A DNA stretch of 39,666 nucleotides from UBA724 sp964008075. GTDB lineage: Bacteria > Bacteroidota > Bacteroidia > Flavobacteriales > Flavobacteriaceae. The stretch is taken from NCBI GenBank assembly GCA_964008075.1, contig CAXGAP010000008.1, positions 1 to 39,666 of the forward strand, written 5' to 3'. Each line of letters starts with the position of its first letter. Position 1 is the stretch's first letter. The notes beneath the pieces are model-generated. The model searched no databases. It had not been told where the DNA came from and saw nothing but the letters and a program-made list of their open reading frames with translations. The position numbers and the translations under genes are program-made. Shown here in pieces: positions 24,681 through 33,858 of the stretch.

Positions 24681-26056
24681 TGCCTATGTACGCTGTGGTT
24701 GATGTCGAAACGACTGGGGGTAAATATGGTGAAGAAGGTATCACAGAGATTGCTATTTATAAGTATGACGGCCTAGAGATTATAGACCAACTGATTTCGC
24801 TAATTAACCCTGAACGACCGATACAACCATTTGTTGAAAATCTCACAGGAATCAATGAGCGAATGTTGCTAAACGCTCCTAAATTTTATGAAATTGCCAA
24901 GCGTATAGTAGAAATTACAACCGATTGTGTGCTGGTAGCACATAATGCTTCGTTTGACTATCGAATGCTACAGAGTGAATTTGACCGGTTGGGGTTTGAT
25001 TTTGAGCGAAAAACACTGTGTACTGTTGAACTATCCAAAAAACTCATCCCAGATGTTGAGTCTTATAAGCTTGGAAAACTCGTTCGCAGTTTGGGGATTC
25101 CTTTGAGCGATCGTCACAGGGCTGCTGGCGATGCTAGAGCAACACTCGATTTACTAAAAATTTTACTTCATAAAGATGGAGAAAAACATATTTTAAAAAA
25201 TCTGATCAAATCTCATTCCAACACCAAAAAACCAAGGTATCTGCTCAAACTTCTTAAGACAGTTCCAGCATCAATGGGTGTGTATTATTTCCACAACAGC
25301 AAAGGAGATATCATCTATATCGGAAAGAGTAAAAACATGAAACGTCGAGTCAATCAACACTTTAGTAGTTCAAGGAAAAAGCAATTACGTATCCAGATTG
25401 AGACAGATTCAATCAGTGTTGAGGAGACAGGTAATGAGTTGATTGCGTTGCTGAAAGAATTAGATGAAATCAAATTACACAAACCCAAACACAACAGGGT
25501 TTACAAAAGCAGCTTCATCAAATTTGGGCTGAGTTTGGCTGAAAATAAAAATGATTATAAAGTGTTGCGATTGGTACACGCCAGTTCAGAAGATGAGTAT
25601 CTTACGACATTCAAAAATTTGAATCACGCAAGAAGCATATTGTTTCATTATGCCGAAAAATACAGCTTGTGTTTACAGCTATTAAGTATGGATAAAAAAG
25701 ACGGAGGATGTGGATTGTATCAAAAGCAAAAATGCCTTGGGGCTTGTGTTGAAAAAGAGCCACCAGAAAATTATAACAAACGTGTGCAGCAGCTCATTAA
25801 TGATGTTGAGTTTCGTCATACAGACATGGTGATTGTAGATCGTGGTAGAAACCCTGAGGAGCAGAGTGTGATTTTGATTGAAAACAAGAAATTGGTTGGC
25901 TTTGGTTATATAAACATATCCCATCAAATTACGCATCCACAAGCACTCAAAAACATCATCTATCCTATGAAAGATACGCGAGAAGCCAGGCATATTATCA
26001 AAAGCCACTTGCGAAAACACGAAACAATAAAAGTTATTTCATTGAATTCTGCTTAA
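24680..26056 (+). CDS. DnaQ-like 3'-5' exonuclease fused to a UvrC-type GIY-YIG domain
   Basis: A 458-residue two-nuclease protein. The N-terminal DEDDh exonuclease domain (about 4-165) has Asp8 and Glu10 (VDVETTGG), Asp93 (HNASFDY), His146 and Asp151. The GIY-YIG domain (about 197-275) has GVYYF at 200-204, IYIGKS at 212-217 and Arg222/Arg223. The C-terminal part has a cysteine-rich GGCG...KCLGAC segment near 341-355, a UvrC-like feature. It probably acts in DNA repair or removal of damaged ends; the exonuclease resembles the polymerase III epsilon subunit but is not dnaQ itself. ATG 24680 overlaps the yggS stop; ATG 24686 is also possible. The miaA ATG follows the stop directly. Confidence 0.9.
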   Translation: MPMYAVVDVETTGGKYGEEGITEIAIYKYDGLEIIDQLISLINPERPIQPFVENLTGINERMLLNAPKFYEIAKRIVEITTDCVLVAHNASFDYRMLQSEFDRLGFDFERKTLCTVELSKKLIPDVESYKLGKLVRSLGIPLSDRHRAAGDARATLDLLKILLHKDGEKHILKNLIKSHSNTKKPRYLLKLLKTVPASMGVYYFHNSKGDIIYIGKSKNMKRRVNQHFSSSRKKQLRIQIETDSISVEETGNELIALLKELDEIKLHKPKHNRVYKSSFIKFGLSLAENKNDYKVLRLVHASSEDEYLTTFKNLNHARSILFHYAEKYSLCLQLLSMDKKDGGCGLYQKQKCLGACVEKEPPENYNKRVQQLINDVEFRHTDMVIVDRGRNPEEQSVILIENKKLVGFGYINISHQITHPQALKNIIYPMKDTREARHIIKSHLRKHETIKVISLNSA

Positions 26057-26980
26057 ATGAACAAAACACTTATCACACTCTCAGGGCCCACTGCTAGCGG
26101 AAAAACCTCAATTGCAATACGAATTGCAAAAGCGTTAGGTGCTGAGATTTTCTCTTGTGATTCACGACAGTTTTATGAAGAAATGACCATTGGTACTGCT
26201 GTTCCAACTGCTGCCGAACGAAAGGAAGTCCCCCATCATTTTATACAACATAAAAGCATACACACCACCTACTCTGTAGGGCAGTTTGAAACAGACGCCA
26301 TTGAGGCACTGAGCGGCTATTTTAAGCATAACAATATCGCTGTTTTAGTGGGTGGTTCTGGTTTGTATATGCATGCTGTGGTGCATGGATTCGATCAATT
26401 TCCATCGGTATCACAAGAAATTCGATTATCACTCGGCGATCGATTACAAAAGAATGGCTTAGAAGATTTGCAAAAAGAATTACAAATGCTTGATCCTGAG
26501 CTTTTCGAAAAAATGGATGTCAAAAATCCAAATCGTGTTTTACGTGCTTTGAGTGTTTGTTTGGCTGCTGGCAAACCCTATTCATCTTTTTTAAATCAGA
26601 AAAAACCACCACGCCCCTTTGAGGTTTATCAACTAAGTGTTGATATTCCCAGAACTCTACTTTATGATCGTATCAATGATCGAGTCGATCAAATGATCAA
26701 TGCAGGGCTTCTGTTGGAAGCGGAGCACTTATATCCACATCGAGAGCTTAACGCATTACAAACTGTTGGGTATAAAGAGGTATTTGATTTTTTGGATGAA
26801 AACATTGATTTAGACCAAGCCATCGCTCAGATCAAACAAAACACAAGGCATTATGCAAAACGCCAAATGACGTGGATTCGCAGAAAGGAAAACGATACAA
26901 AAAATATCATTTATGATTGCACTGACGAGGAGTTAATGGCTGTATTGACAAACTTAAATTATTTTAAAAAAATACTTTGA
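26057..26980 (+). CDS. miaA: tRNA dimethylallyltransferase
   Basis: MiaA adds a dimethylallyl group to A37 of tRNAs that read codons starting with U. The 307-residue protein has the P-loop SGPTASGKT at 9-17, the SCDSRQFYEEMTIGT segment at 32-46 (family DSxQxY pattern) and LVGGSGLYMHAV near 95. The C-terminal QNTRHYAKRQMTWIRR segment is the tRNA-binding signature. Length is normal. It is the last gene of the yggS operon and overlaps the end of the convergent purC gene by 17 bp. Confidence 0.96.
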   Translation: MNKTLITLSGPTASGKTSIAIRIAKALGAEIFSCDSRQFYEEMTIGTAVPTAAERKEVPHHFIQHKSIHTTYSVGQFETDAIEALSGYFKHNNIAVLVGGSGLYMHAVVHGFDQFPSVSQEIRLSLGDRLQKNGLEDLQKELQMLDPELFEKMDVKNPNRVLRALSVCLAAGKPYSSFLNQKKPPRPFEVYQLSVDIPRTLLYDRINDRVDQMINAGLLLEAEHLYPHRELNALQTVGYKEVFDFLDENIDLDQAIAQIKQNTRHYAKRQMTWIRRKENDTKNIIYDCTDEELMAVLTNLNYFKKIL

Positions 26981-27911
26981 GATTGTGCCTTATACGCTCA
27001 TCTATATTTTCAGTTGAGGCTTTTTCAAAAGGGGCACCCATAATTTGTTCAAAAAGCTCCACATATCGATTAGACACACTGTCGATGTAGTCATCATTCA
27101 TAAAAGGGAGTTGCTGCCCACTCAACCCTTGAAATCCATTGAGAATGAGCCATTGTCGAACAAACTCTTTTGAGAGTTGTTTTTGTGGTTCATCACGCTT
27201 TTGCCGATCTTCATATCCATCAGCATAAAAATAACGAGAGGAATCAGGCGTGTGAATTTCATCAATCAAAACAATGTTTCCATCAGCGTCTTTTCCAAAC
27301 TCGTACTTGGTGTCAACAAGCAGAAGACCTTGTTTTGCAGCCAGTACTGTTCCTCTTGAAAATAACTTATTGGTGTAGTCTTTCAACTGAAAGTAATCCT
27401 GTTCAGAAACGATACCCTTTTCCAAAATTTGTTCTTCACTGATGTCTTCATCGTGATCTCCTTGTTCGGCTTTGGTAGCAGGGGTTATAATGGGTTCTGG
27501 AAATGCATCGTTTTCTCTCATCCCCTTTGGCATGGCAACCCCACATAGCAGTCGATTCCCAGCTTTATATTCACGAGCAGCATGTCCAGCCAAGTACCCA
27601 CGGATGACCATTTCAATTTTAAATGGCGTACATTTTTTTCCAACAGCAACATTGGGGTCAGGCGTTGAGAGAATCCAATTTGGAACCAGATCAGAAGTTG
27701 ACTTCATCATATGAGTCGCAATCTGATTTAGGATTTGACCTTTGAATGGAATGCCCCTTGGCATCACAACATCAAAAGCAGATAAACGATCTGTTGCAAT
27801 CATAACGAGGGTATCATCTGCCAAAGTGTAAACCTCACGAACTTTGCCTGTGTATTTTTTGGTTTGGTCGGCAAACACAAAGTCAGTGTGCATAAGTGTG
27901 TTGGCAGCCAT
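26964..27911 (-). CDS. purC: Phosphoribosylaminoimidazole-succinocarboxamide synthase
   Basis: PurC joins aspartate to CAIR in purine synthesis, using ATP. The 315-residue protein has GKVREVY near 22-28, the TDRLSAFDVVMP motif near 41-52, and IEMVIRGYLAGHAAREY near 100. VDTKYEFG and DEIHTPDSSRY lie near 200 and 217. It is the longer form (about 310 residues) found in Bacteroidota and eukaryote-like enzymes rather than the 240-residue E. coli type. Its ATG overlaps the phoH stop as TAATG, so the two are translationally coupled. Confidence 0.96.
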   Translation of the reverse strand: MAANTLMHTDFVFADQTKKYTGKVREVYTLADDTLVMIATDRLSAFDVVMPRGIPFKGQILNQIATHMMKSTSDLVPNWILSTPDPNVAVGKKCTPFKIEMVIRGYLAGHAAREYKAGNRLLCGVAMPKGMRENDAFPEPIITPATKAEQGDHDEDISEEQILEKGIVSEQDYFQLKDYTNKLFSRGTVLAAKQGLLLVDTKYEFGKDADGNIVLIDEIHTPDSSRYFYADGYEDRQKRDEPQKQLSKEFVRQWLILNGFQGLSGQQLPFMNDDYIDSVSNRYVELFEQIMGAPFEKASTENIDERIRHNLKVFF

Positions 27912-28873
27912 TAGTTGTTGTGCTCTGTTTTTTTATACGCTTCAATGACTTTTTTGACCAGTCTATGTCGTATCACATCACGCCCATCAAGACGAATAAC
28001 GTCAATGCCTTTGACATCTGATAGAATAAGCAATGCCTCCTTTAGACCAGAAATCACACGTCGAGGCAAATCGATTTGCCCAGGATCACCTGTAATCACA
28101 AACTTAGTGTTTTTACCCATTCGGGTCAAAAACATTTTCATCTGATTGTGGGTGGTGTTTTGGGCTTCGTCTAAAATCACAAAGGCATCATCAATTGTTC
28201 GTCCACGCATAAATGCCATTGGTGCAATTTGAATGGTCCCTTTTTCGATGTAGCTCGACAGCTTCTCAGCAGGGATCATATCGCGCAGTGCGTCGTACAA
28301 GGGCTGCATATATGGGTCTAATTTTTCTTTCAAATCCCCAGGCAAAAACCCAAGATTCTCGCCTGCCTCAACAGCTGGGCGTGTTAAAACGATTCGTTTG
28401 ACTTCTTTGTTTTTAAGTGCTTTTACTGCCATTGCAACACCTGTATAAGTCTTTCCTGTACCAGCAGGACCAACAGCAAACACCAAATCATTTGTCTGAA
28501 TTGATTCGACCAATCTTGCTTGGTTGAATGTTCTAGCTTTGATGACTTTCCCACCAACACCATGTAATATTTTTTGCACATCTGTATCTTCTAGTCCAAA
28601 ATTATCTTCAATTGAGGAAGTGAGGATTTTTTCAACTGTGTCTTGGTCGAGAGAGTTGTATTTTCCATAATGGATTATCAAACGATCCATTTGCTTTTCA
28701 AATTCTTCAAGAATTTCTTCCTCGCCATAAGCAGTAATGGTTTCGCCACGTGCTACAATTTTTATCTTTGGAAAGTATCGCTTGAGTGTTGCGATATTTT
28801 TACTTTTACTCCCACCATAAAAAACAGTTGGGTTTACTTCTGTAAGTTGTATAGAGATTTCATTCAATGGCAA
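27911..28873 (-). CDS. PhoH-family ATPase
   Basis: A 320-residue PhoH/PhoL (YbeZ)-type protein. It has an N-terminal KH-like region (about 20-115), Walker A GPAGTGKT at 135-142, TRPAVEAGE near 164-172 and Walker B ILDEAQNTT at 233-241. Proteins of this type often work with the rRNA maturation factor YbeY; no ybeY gene is in the window. The start is not clear: in-frame TTG codons at 28873 and 28867 are the only candidates that keep the N-terminus of homologues, and no matching -7 motif is seen. purC follows with a TAATG overlap. Confidence 0.9.
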   Translation of the reverse strand: MPLNEISIQLTEVNPTVFYGGSKSKNIATLKRYFPKIKIVARGETITAYGEEEILEEFEKQMDRLIIHYGKYNSLDQDTVEKILTSSIEDNFGLEDTDVQKILHGVGGKVIKARTFNQARLVESIQTNDLVFAVGPAGTGKTYTGVAMAVKALKNKEVKRIVLTRPAVEAGENLGFLPGDLKEKLDPYMQPLYDALRDMIPAEKLSSYIEKGTIQIAPMAFMRGRTIDDAFVILDEAQNTTHNQMKMFLTRMGKNTKFVITGDPGQIDLPRRVISGLKEALLILSDVKGIDVIRLDGRDVIRHRLVKKVIEAYKKTEHNN

Positions 28874-28908
28874 AATGTTTTACAAAAAGGTCACCACTTT
28901 TTTTTTGG

Positions 28909-28916
28909 TAACTTTG
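28909..28916 (+). promoter_or_regulatory. -7 element for the SAM hydrolase-type gene
   Basis: TAACTTTG matches TAnnTTTG exactly, in the 94-bp divergent region between phoH and the SAM hydrolase-type gene. It is 51 nt before the TTG start. Confidence 0.5.
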
Positions 28917-28967
28917 AAATCAAAATTAACGAATTTTGTCTTCTGTGCTTAATTTAAAGTTATCAAT

Positions 28968-29801
28968 TTGAATCCAGTACTCACACTTACATCAGATTTT
29001 GGACAAAAAGACCCTTTTCTTGCAATCTTAAAAGCGAAACTTCATAGCATGCTTGTTCGTCCAATAATTGTAGATATATCGCATGAGATTGAGCCCTTCC
29101 ATGTTGCGCAAGCTGCCTTTGTTGTGCAACATAGCTACACCCACTTCCCTGAAGGTTCAGTGCATATTCTTTGTATTGATGACACGATAAGCCCCGAAAA
29201 TAAACCCATCGTTGCGAAACTAAATAAGCATTATTTTGTCTGTGCTGATAATGGTATTCTGTCTCTGATTTCACCAAAAATCAAACCAGATGAAGTCTAT
29301 GAGATTGATATCAAACAAGTGCCAAACGATAGCTTATATTCCCTTGATTTTTTTGTTCATGCAGCTGCTCACCTGATGCGAGGTGGTGCGCCCAATGTCA
29401 TCGGAGTTAAAAGAAATGAAATCGAAATCTCGTTACCATTTACACCAAGTGTTGGTAATCATAAAAATTCGATTATTGGAAAGGTTATCTATATCGATAA
29501 TTACGAAAATATAATCACCAATATCAGTGAAGAATTATTTCTAGAAATAGGTCAACAGCGACAATTTACAATACAAGTTCGCAACAATGAAATCAAGAAA
29601 ATTGTTCGTTCCTACTCTGAAATCATTCGTTTTGATGTCGATAAAAATAAACGCGTGGAAGGAGGAAAAGAACTCGCTTTGTTTAACTCCTTAGGACTGC
29701 TTGAACTTGCGATTTATAAGAGCAATCCCAAACATACAGGTGGTGCCGCTAGCCTATTTGGATTGCAATACCTTGATGTTGTCTCCATACATTTTGAATA
29801 G
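28968..29801 (+). CDS. SAM hydroxide adenosyltransferase (DUF62 family)
   Basis: A 277-residue member of the DUF62 family. Most members split S-adenosylmethionine to adenosine and methionine using water; a few are halogenases. It opens with LTLTSDFGQKDPF, whose Asp binds the SAM ribose, followed by VDISHEIEPF near 35 and an N-terminal/C-terminal domain split near 165. The VIYIDNYENIITNI segment near 172 is typical of the C-terminal domain. Automatic annotation as chlorinase/fluorinase should not be taken literally. The start is TTG 28968; no ATG or GTG would keep the N-terminal motif. dnaN follows after 66 bp with its own promoter. Confidence 0.88.
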   Translation: MNPVLTLTSDFGQKDPFLAILKAKLHSMLVRPIIVDISHEIEPFHVAQAAFVVQHSYTHFPEGSVHILCIDDTISPENKPIVAKLNKHYFVCADNGILSLISPKIKPDEVYEIDIKQVPNDSLYSLDFFVHAAAHLMRGGAPNVIGVKRNEIEISLPFTPSVGNHKNSIIGKVIYIDNYENIITNISEELFLEIGQQRQFTIQVRNNEIKKIVRSYSEIIRFDVDKNKRVEGGKELALFNSLGLLELAIYKSNPKHTGGAASLFGLQYLDVVSIHFE

Positions 29802-29839
29802 TGTTGATAAGTTCGTTTCCATATTAAAAAATGAAAAAG

Positions 29840-29847
29840 TATTTTTG
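29840..29847 (+). promoter_or_regulatory. -7 element for dnaN
   Basis: TATTTTTG matches TAnnTTTG, 20 nt before the dnaN ATG at 29868. No good TTG is seen at the -33 position. Confidence 0.45.
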
Positions 29848-29867
29848 TTAATTACATATTATCGCAC

Positions 29868-30986
29868 ATGAAATTTATAGTCTCCAGTTCTGCCCTTTTA
29901 AAGCCAATTCAAACCTTGTTTGGGGTTCTCAACAACACCAATACATTGCCCATACTTGATCATTTCTTATTTGATGTAGGCGAAAACAAACTTCGTGTCA
30001 CTGCAACTGATTTAGAAACAACAATGTCTGCAGTCATCGAAGTTGAATCTGATGACAGTGGCAGTATAGCAGTACCAGCTCGCTTGTTGCTTGAAACCAT
30101 CAAAACTTTTCCAGAGCAGCCATTGACTTTTACCTTGACCGATCAAAATACAGTTGAAATCAGCTCCAGTTCAGGAAAATATGCATTGGCATATGCAACT
30201 GCTGAAGAATTTCCAAAAGCTGCTAGCGTAAGTGATGCAAGTCAAATAAGTATTCCTGGAAATGTGCTTGGCACAGCAATCAACAATACTTTATTTGCTT
30301 CTGGTAATGACGATCTAAGACCTGTTATGAGTGGTGTGTTTTTTCAGTTTTCATCAACTGGATTAACTTTTGTTGCTACAGATGCCCACAAACTGGTTCG
30401 TTATATTAGAACAGACATCACCAGCGACGAATCGGCAGAGTTTATAATACCCAAAAAACCCTTGACTTTATTGAAGTCTATTTTGACTGGAAATGAAGTA
30501 GAGGTACAACTAGAATATAACAACAGTAATGCCCACTTTTCTTTTGATGATATTCAATTGACCTCACGTTTGATCGACGGAAAATATCCTAATTACGAAG
30601 CTGTAATTCCCAAAGACAATCCCAATGTACTTACCATTGATCGCAATTTGTTTTTAACATCCATGAAACGTGTGAGCATATTTTCAAACAAAACAACGCA
30701 TCAGGTTCGACTAAAATTGGCTGGTGCTGAACTCAATATTTATGCTGAGGATATCGACTATAGTAATCGTGCTGATGAGCGTATTAGTTGCTCGTTTCAA
30801 GGGAGTGATATGGAAATTGGATTTAACTCTCGCTTTTTAATCGAAATGCTAAACAATATGACCTGTAAAGAGGTGCAGTTTGAGATGTCATTGCCCAACC
30901 GTGCAGGTTTACTCACCCCTATTGACGGAACTGACGAGAATGAGCATATTACGATGTTGGTGATGCCAGTTATGCTCAATAATTAA
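29868..30986 (+). CDS. dnaN: DNA polymerase III beta sliding clamp
   Basis: DnaN encircles DNA and holds the polymerase on its template. The 372-residue protein has the three-domain clamp pattern: MKFIVSSSALLKPIQTLFGVL at the start, TLPILDHFLF near 27, DLRPVMSGVFFQF near 148, ATDAHKLVRY near 167 and SRLIDGKYPNYEAVIP near 230. The C-terminal end is HITMLVMPVML. The length is normal. It is not beside dnaA or gyrB here. It is convergent with gapN, with 3 bp between the stops. Confidence 0.97.
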   Translation: MKFIVSSSALLKPIQTLFGVLNNTNTLPILDHFLFDVGENKLRVTATDLETTMSAVIEVESDDSGSIAVPARLLLETIKTFPEQPLTFTLTDQNTVEISSSSGKYALAYATAEEFPKAASVSDASQISIPGNVLGTAINNTLFASGNDDLRPVMSGVFFQFSSTGLTFVATDAHKLVRYIRTDITSDESAEFIIPKKPLTLLKSILTGNEVEVQLEYNNSNAHFSFDDIQLTSRLIDGKYPNYEAVIPKDNPNVLTIDRNLFLTSMKRVSIFSNKTTHQVRLKLAGAELNIYAEDIDYSNRADERISCSFQGSDMEIGFNSRFLIEMLNNMTCKEVQFEMSLPNRAGLLTPIDGTDENEHITMLVMPVMLNN

Positions 30987-30989
30987 GTT

Positions 30990-32588
30990 TTACAATATAT
31001 AATCTGTACTGATAAACTTAGATTTTTTAGATGCCATTAATCGCTCTAAAATCACATTGTTGGTGTCATTGACTTTCGAAGCGAGGAAAGTTCGAATCGA
31101 GAAAGAACGCAGCGCATCGTGAACACTCAATGTGCTCACTGCCGAGTCTTTTCGCCCTGTAAAAGGATAAACGTCTGGGCCCCGCTGGCAAGAGCTATTC
31201 AAATTTACACGACATACAAGGTTGGCAAGGGTGTCAATTAGCGGTGCCAACTGATTGACATCTTTACCAAAAAGGCTTACTTGCTGGCCATAAGATGAAG
31301 AAGACATATCATCCAATGGCTGCTGAATGTCAGTAAACGACAATACTGGAATGACAGGACCAAATTGCTCTTCTTCATAAACTTTCATGTATTGTGTAAC
31401 AGGGTATAATACTGCTGGAAAGCAATAGTTGGCAGTCATTTCACCACCTCTAGTATTGATGATCGATGCACCTTTTTCTACTGCATCATCAATCAAATCT
31501 TTAATGTATGCAGGCTTGGTGGGTTCGGGTAAGGGAGTCAATAAAGAATTCTCCCATGGCAATCCAACTTGCAATGCATCCACTGCTTTGGAAAATTTCT
31601 CTAAAAACTGTTCACGTATATCTTCATGAACATATAGCACCTTGAGAGCGGTACATCGCTGCCCATTAAACGACAATGTTCCACTTATACATTCACTTAC
31701 TGTTTGGTCCAAATCAGCATCAGGTAAAATAATCCCTGGGTTTTTAGCCTCTAGACCCAACACTAAACGAAGTCTACTTTTCTTAGGGTGCAGGTCTTGC
31801 AGTGAAATTGCAGAACTGCTATGCCCTATGAGTGCCAAAACATCAACCAATCCTGACTTCATGATGGGCGAAGCAATGGTTCGACCTCTACCAAATACAA
31901 TGTTTACAACACCTGGTGGAAAACTCCTATGAAATGCTTCAAGTAAAGGCGCAATTAGCAGTACACCATGCTTAGCAGGCTTAAAAATAGCAGTATTACC
32001 CATCATTATTGCTGGGATCAACAAGCAAAACGTCTCATTCAGTGGATAGTTGTAAGGGCCCAAACAAAGTACAATGCCAATGGGTCCTCTACGGATGTGT
32101 GCGTGGACCCCACCTTCTTGATGGAATTTAGCACTTGAACGATCGATGTCCTTGTAAGCAGCGATGGTATCACTGATATAATCGACTGTTCTGTCAAATT
32201 CTTTTTGAGAATCATTGAGGTTTTTTCCAATTTCCCACATGATCAACTTAACGACTTCTTCTCTTTTGAGCTTCATCAAGTCAACAAACTTTTGCATGCA
32301 CACAACTCGTTCAGAGACTTTCATGGTTGGCCACTGTCCTTGTCCCTTGTAATACGCTTTATCAGCAGCATGTAAGGCAGCTAGAGCAGATTTTTCATCC
32401 ATGTCGGGAACAGTACCCAACAGCGTTGGGCCGTAGTCACCATTTTCATTTTCTGTTTGTATGGAAGAATACACCTGGGCTGAATTTCCATCCCAAGTTC
32501 CAATTTGACCATCGATCAAATAATTGGTGTGTGCTATAGTTTGATTTATAGCATATTTTTTAGGTATTGAGGAATACTTAGATTTCAT
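30990..32588 (-). CDS. gapN: NADP-dependent glyceraldehyde-3-phosphate dehydrogenase, non-phosphorylating
   Basis: An aldehyde dehydrogenase superfamily protein of 532 residues. The catalytic cysteine is Cys312 in FNGQRCTALK and the general base is Glu280 in LGLEAKNPG. GPYNYPLNE near 184-192 and KPAKHG are also present, and the end contains RVNLNSSCQRGPDVYPFTGRK, which I associate with the GapN branch. GapN oxidises glyceraldehyde-3-phosphate straight to 3-phosphoglycerate and yields NADPH without ATP. It starts 16 bp after ilvA and is the last gene of the ilv operon, an unusual place for it. A weak -7-like TATAATTG overlaps the ilvA stop, so separate expression is possible. Substrate assignment is by family resemblance. 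Confidence 0.85.
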   Translation of the reverse strand: MKSKYSSIPKKYAINQTIAHTNYLIDGQIGTWDGNSAQVYSSIQTENENGDYGPTLLGTVPDMDEKSALAALHAADKAYYKGQGQWPTMKVSERVVCMQKFVDLMKLKREEVVKLIMWEIGKNLNDSQKEFDRTVDYISDTIAAYKDIDRSSAKFHQEGGVHAHIRRGPIGIVLCLGPYNYPLNETFCLLIPAIMMGNTAIFKPAKHGVLLIAPLLEAFHRSFPPGVVNIVFGRGRTIASPIMKSGLVDVLALIGHSSSAISLQDLHPKKSRLRLVLGLEAKNPGIILPDADLDQTVSECISGTLSFNGQRCTALKVLYVHEDIREQFLEKFSKAVDALQVGLPWENSLLTPLPEPTKPAYIKDLIDDAVEKGASIINTRGGEMTANYCFPAVLYPVTQYMKVYEEEQFGPVIPVLSFTDIQQPLDDMSSSSYGQQVSLFGKDVNQLAPLIDTLANLVCRVNLNSSCQRGPDVYPFTGRKDSAVSTLSVHDALRSFSIRTFLASKVNDTNNVILERLMASKKSKFISTDYIL

Positions 32589-32604
32589 GCAATTTTTTTT
32601 ACAA

Positions 32605-33855
32605 TTATATTAAAAATTGAAACAAGTCTGGTTTATTGTTGATATAATCTCCATAAAAACCTTTTGATTTCATTCGTTTCACTAGAGGATCAAAATCATC
32701 TGGGTTTTTCAATTCAATCCCAACTACAGCAGGACCATTCGATCGGTTGTTCTTTTTGGAGTACTCAAAGAAAGTAATGTCGTCTTTTGGACCTAGTACA
32801 TCGGCAACAAACTCTTTGAGTGCACCAGCACGCTGTGGAAAACGAACAATGAAGTAATGAAGCAGTTTTGCTTCCAACAATGCACGTTCTTTAATTTCTG
32901 CCATTCGAGTTATATCATTATTCCCACCACAAATCAAACAGACCACATTCTTGCCCTTAATTTCTTCACCAATCATTTTTAAAGAAGCTGTTGACATCGC
33001 TCCAGCAGGCTCTACAACAATAGCTTCTCTGTTATATAATTTGAGTATCGATTGACAAATTTTACCCTCTGAAACAAGGACTAGCTTATCCAAATAGTTA
33101 TCGCACAGATTATAGGCTTCATCCCCTACTCTACGCACTGCAGCACCATCAACAAAGGGATCAATCCTGCTCAATTCAGTGTTTTTTCCTCTTTCTAAAG
33201 ATTGCTGCATGGCAGGCGCTCCTTCAGGCTCTATTCCAATCACTTTTGTATTGGGCGAAAGGGTTTTAAAAACGTGTAAAACCCCAGAAATAAGACCACC
33301 TCCCCCTATGGGAACGATTATATAATCAATTGGGTCTTTCGATTGCTCCAAAAGTTCGAGTGCAAGTGTTGCTTGACCAATAACTACATCTTTATCTTCA
33401 AAAGGATGAATAAAAATACTCTTTGATTGATCTTTAAATAACTGTGCAGCAGCATAGGCATCATCAAAAGTATCACCAACAAGTCTTGTTTCTATGTTTT
33501 GGCCACCAAACATACGAACTTGATTGAGCTTCTGTTTTGGTGTGGGAACAGGCATAAAAATCGTTCCTTTTATTCCGAGTTTGTTACAGGCAAGTGCAAC
33601 ACCTTGGGCATGATTACCAGCACTTGCACATACGATCCCTAATTTTCTTTCAGCATCAGAAAGTTTATAGATTTTGTGATAAGCACCTCGAAGTTTAAAC
33701 GATCGTATGGGCTGAAGATCTTCTCTTTTGAAATACACATTCGCATCATACTGCTCACTCAACCTTTCATTCCGTTGGAGAGGAGTAATCAAAGCGACAT
33801 CACGAACGATATCTTTTGCTTTTTGAATATTTTTTATGTCAAATAGCTCAGCCAA
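32605..33855 (-). CDS. ilvA: Threonine ammonia-lyase (threonine dehydratase), biosynthetic
   Basis: IlvA deaminates threonine to 2-oxobutyrate, the first step towards isoleucine. The 416-residue protein has the PLP lysine Lys54 in RSFKLRGAY, CASAGNHAQGVA near 76-87 and the phosphate-binding loop PIGGGGLISG near 185. A single C-terminal ACT-like regulatory domain (about 335-415) begins at HYFIVRFPQRAGALKEF. E. coli IlvA is about 100 residues longer with two such lobes, so this is the short form found in Bacteroidota. Its place in the ilv operon supports a biosynthetic role. It starts 3 bp after ilvC. Confidence 0.95.
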   Translation of the reverse strand: MAELFDIKNIQKAKDIVRDVALITPLQRNERLSEQYDANVYFKREDLQPIRSFKLRGAYHKIYKLSDAERKLGIVCASAGNHAQGVALACNKLGIKGTIFMPVPTPKQKLNQVRMFGGQNIETRLVGDTFDDAYAAAQLFKDQSKSIFIHPFEDKDVVIGQATLALELLEQSKDPIDYIIVPIGGGGLISGVLHVFKTLSPNTKVIGIEPEGAPAMQQSLERGKNTELSRIDPFVDGAAVRRVGDEAYNLCDNYLDKLVLVSEGKICQSILKLYNREAIVVEPAGAMSTASLKMIGEEIKGKNVVCLICGGNNDITRMAEIKERALLEAKLLHYFIVRFPQRAGALKEFVADVLGPKDDITFFEYSKKNNRSNGPAVVGIELKNPDDFDPLVKRMKSKGFYGDYINNKPDLFQFLI

Positions 33856-33858
33856 TAT

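Noticed and set aside
28968..29801. Fluorinase or chlorinase (halometabolite pathway)
   Set aside because: Most members of this family use water as nucleophile, and no halogen-metabolism genes are near.
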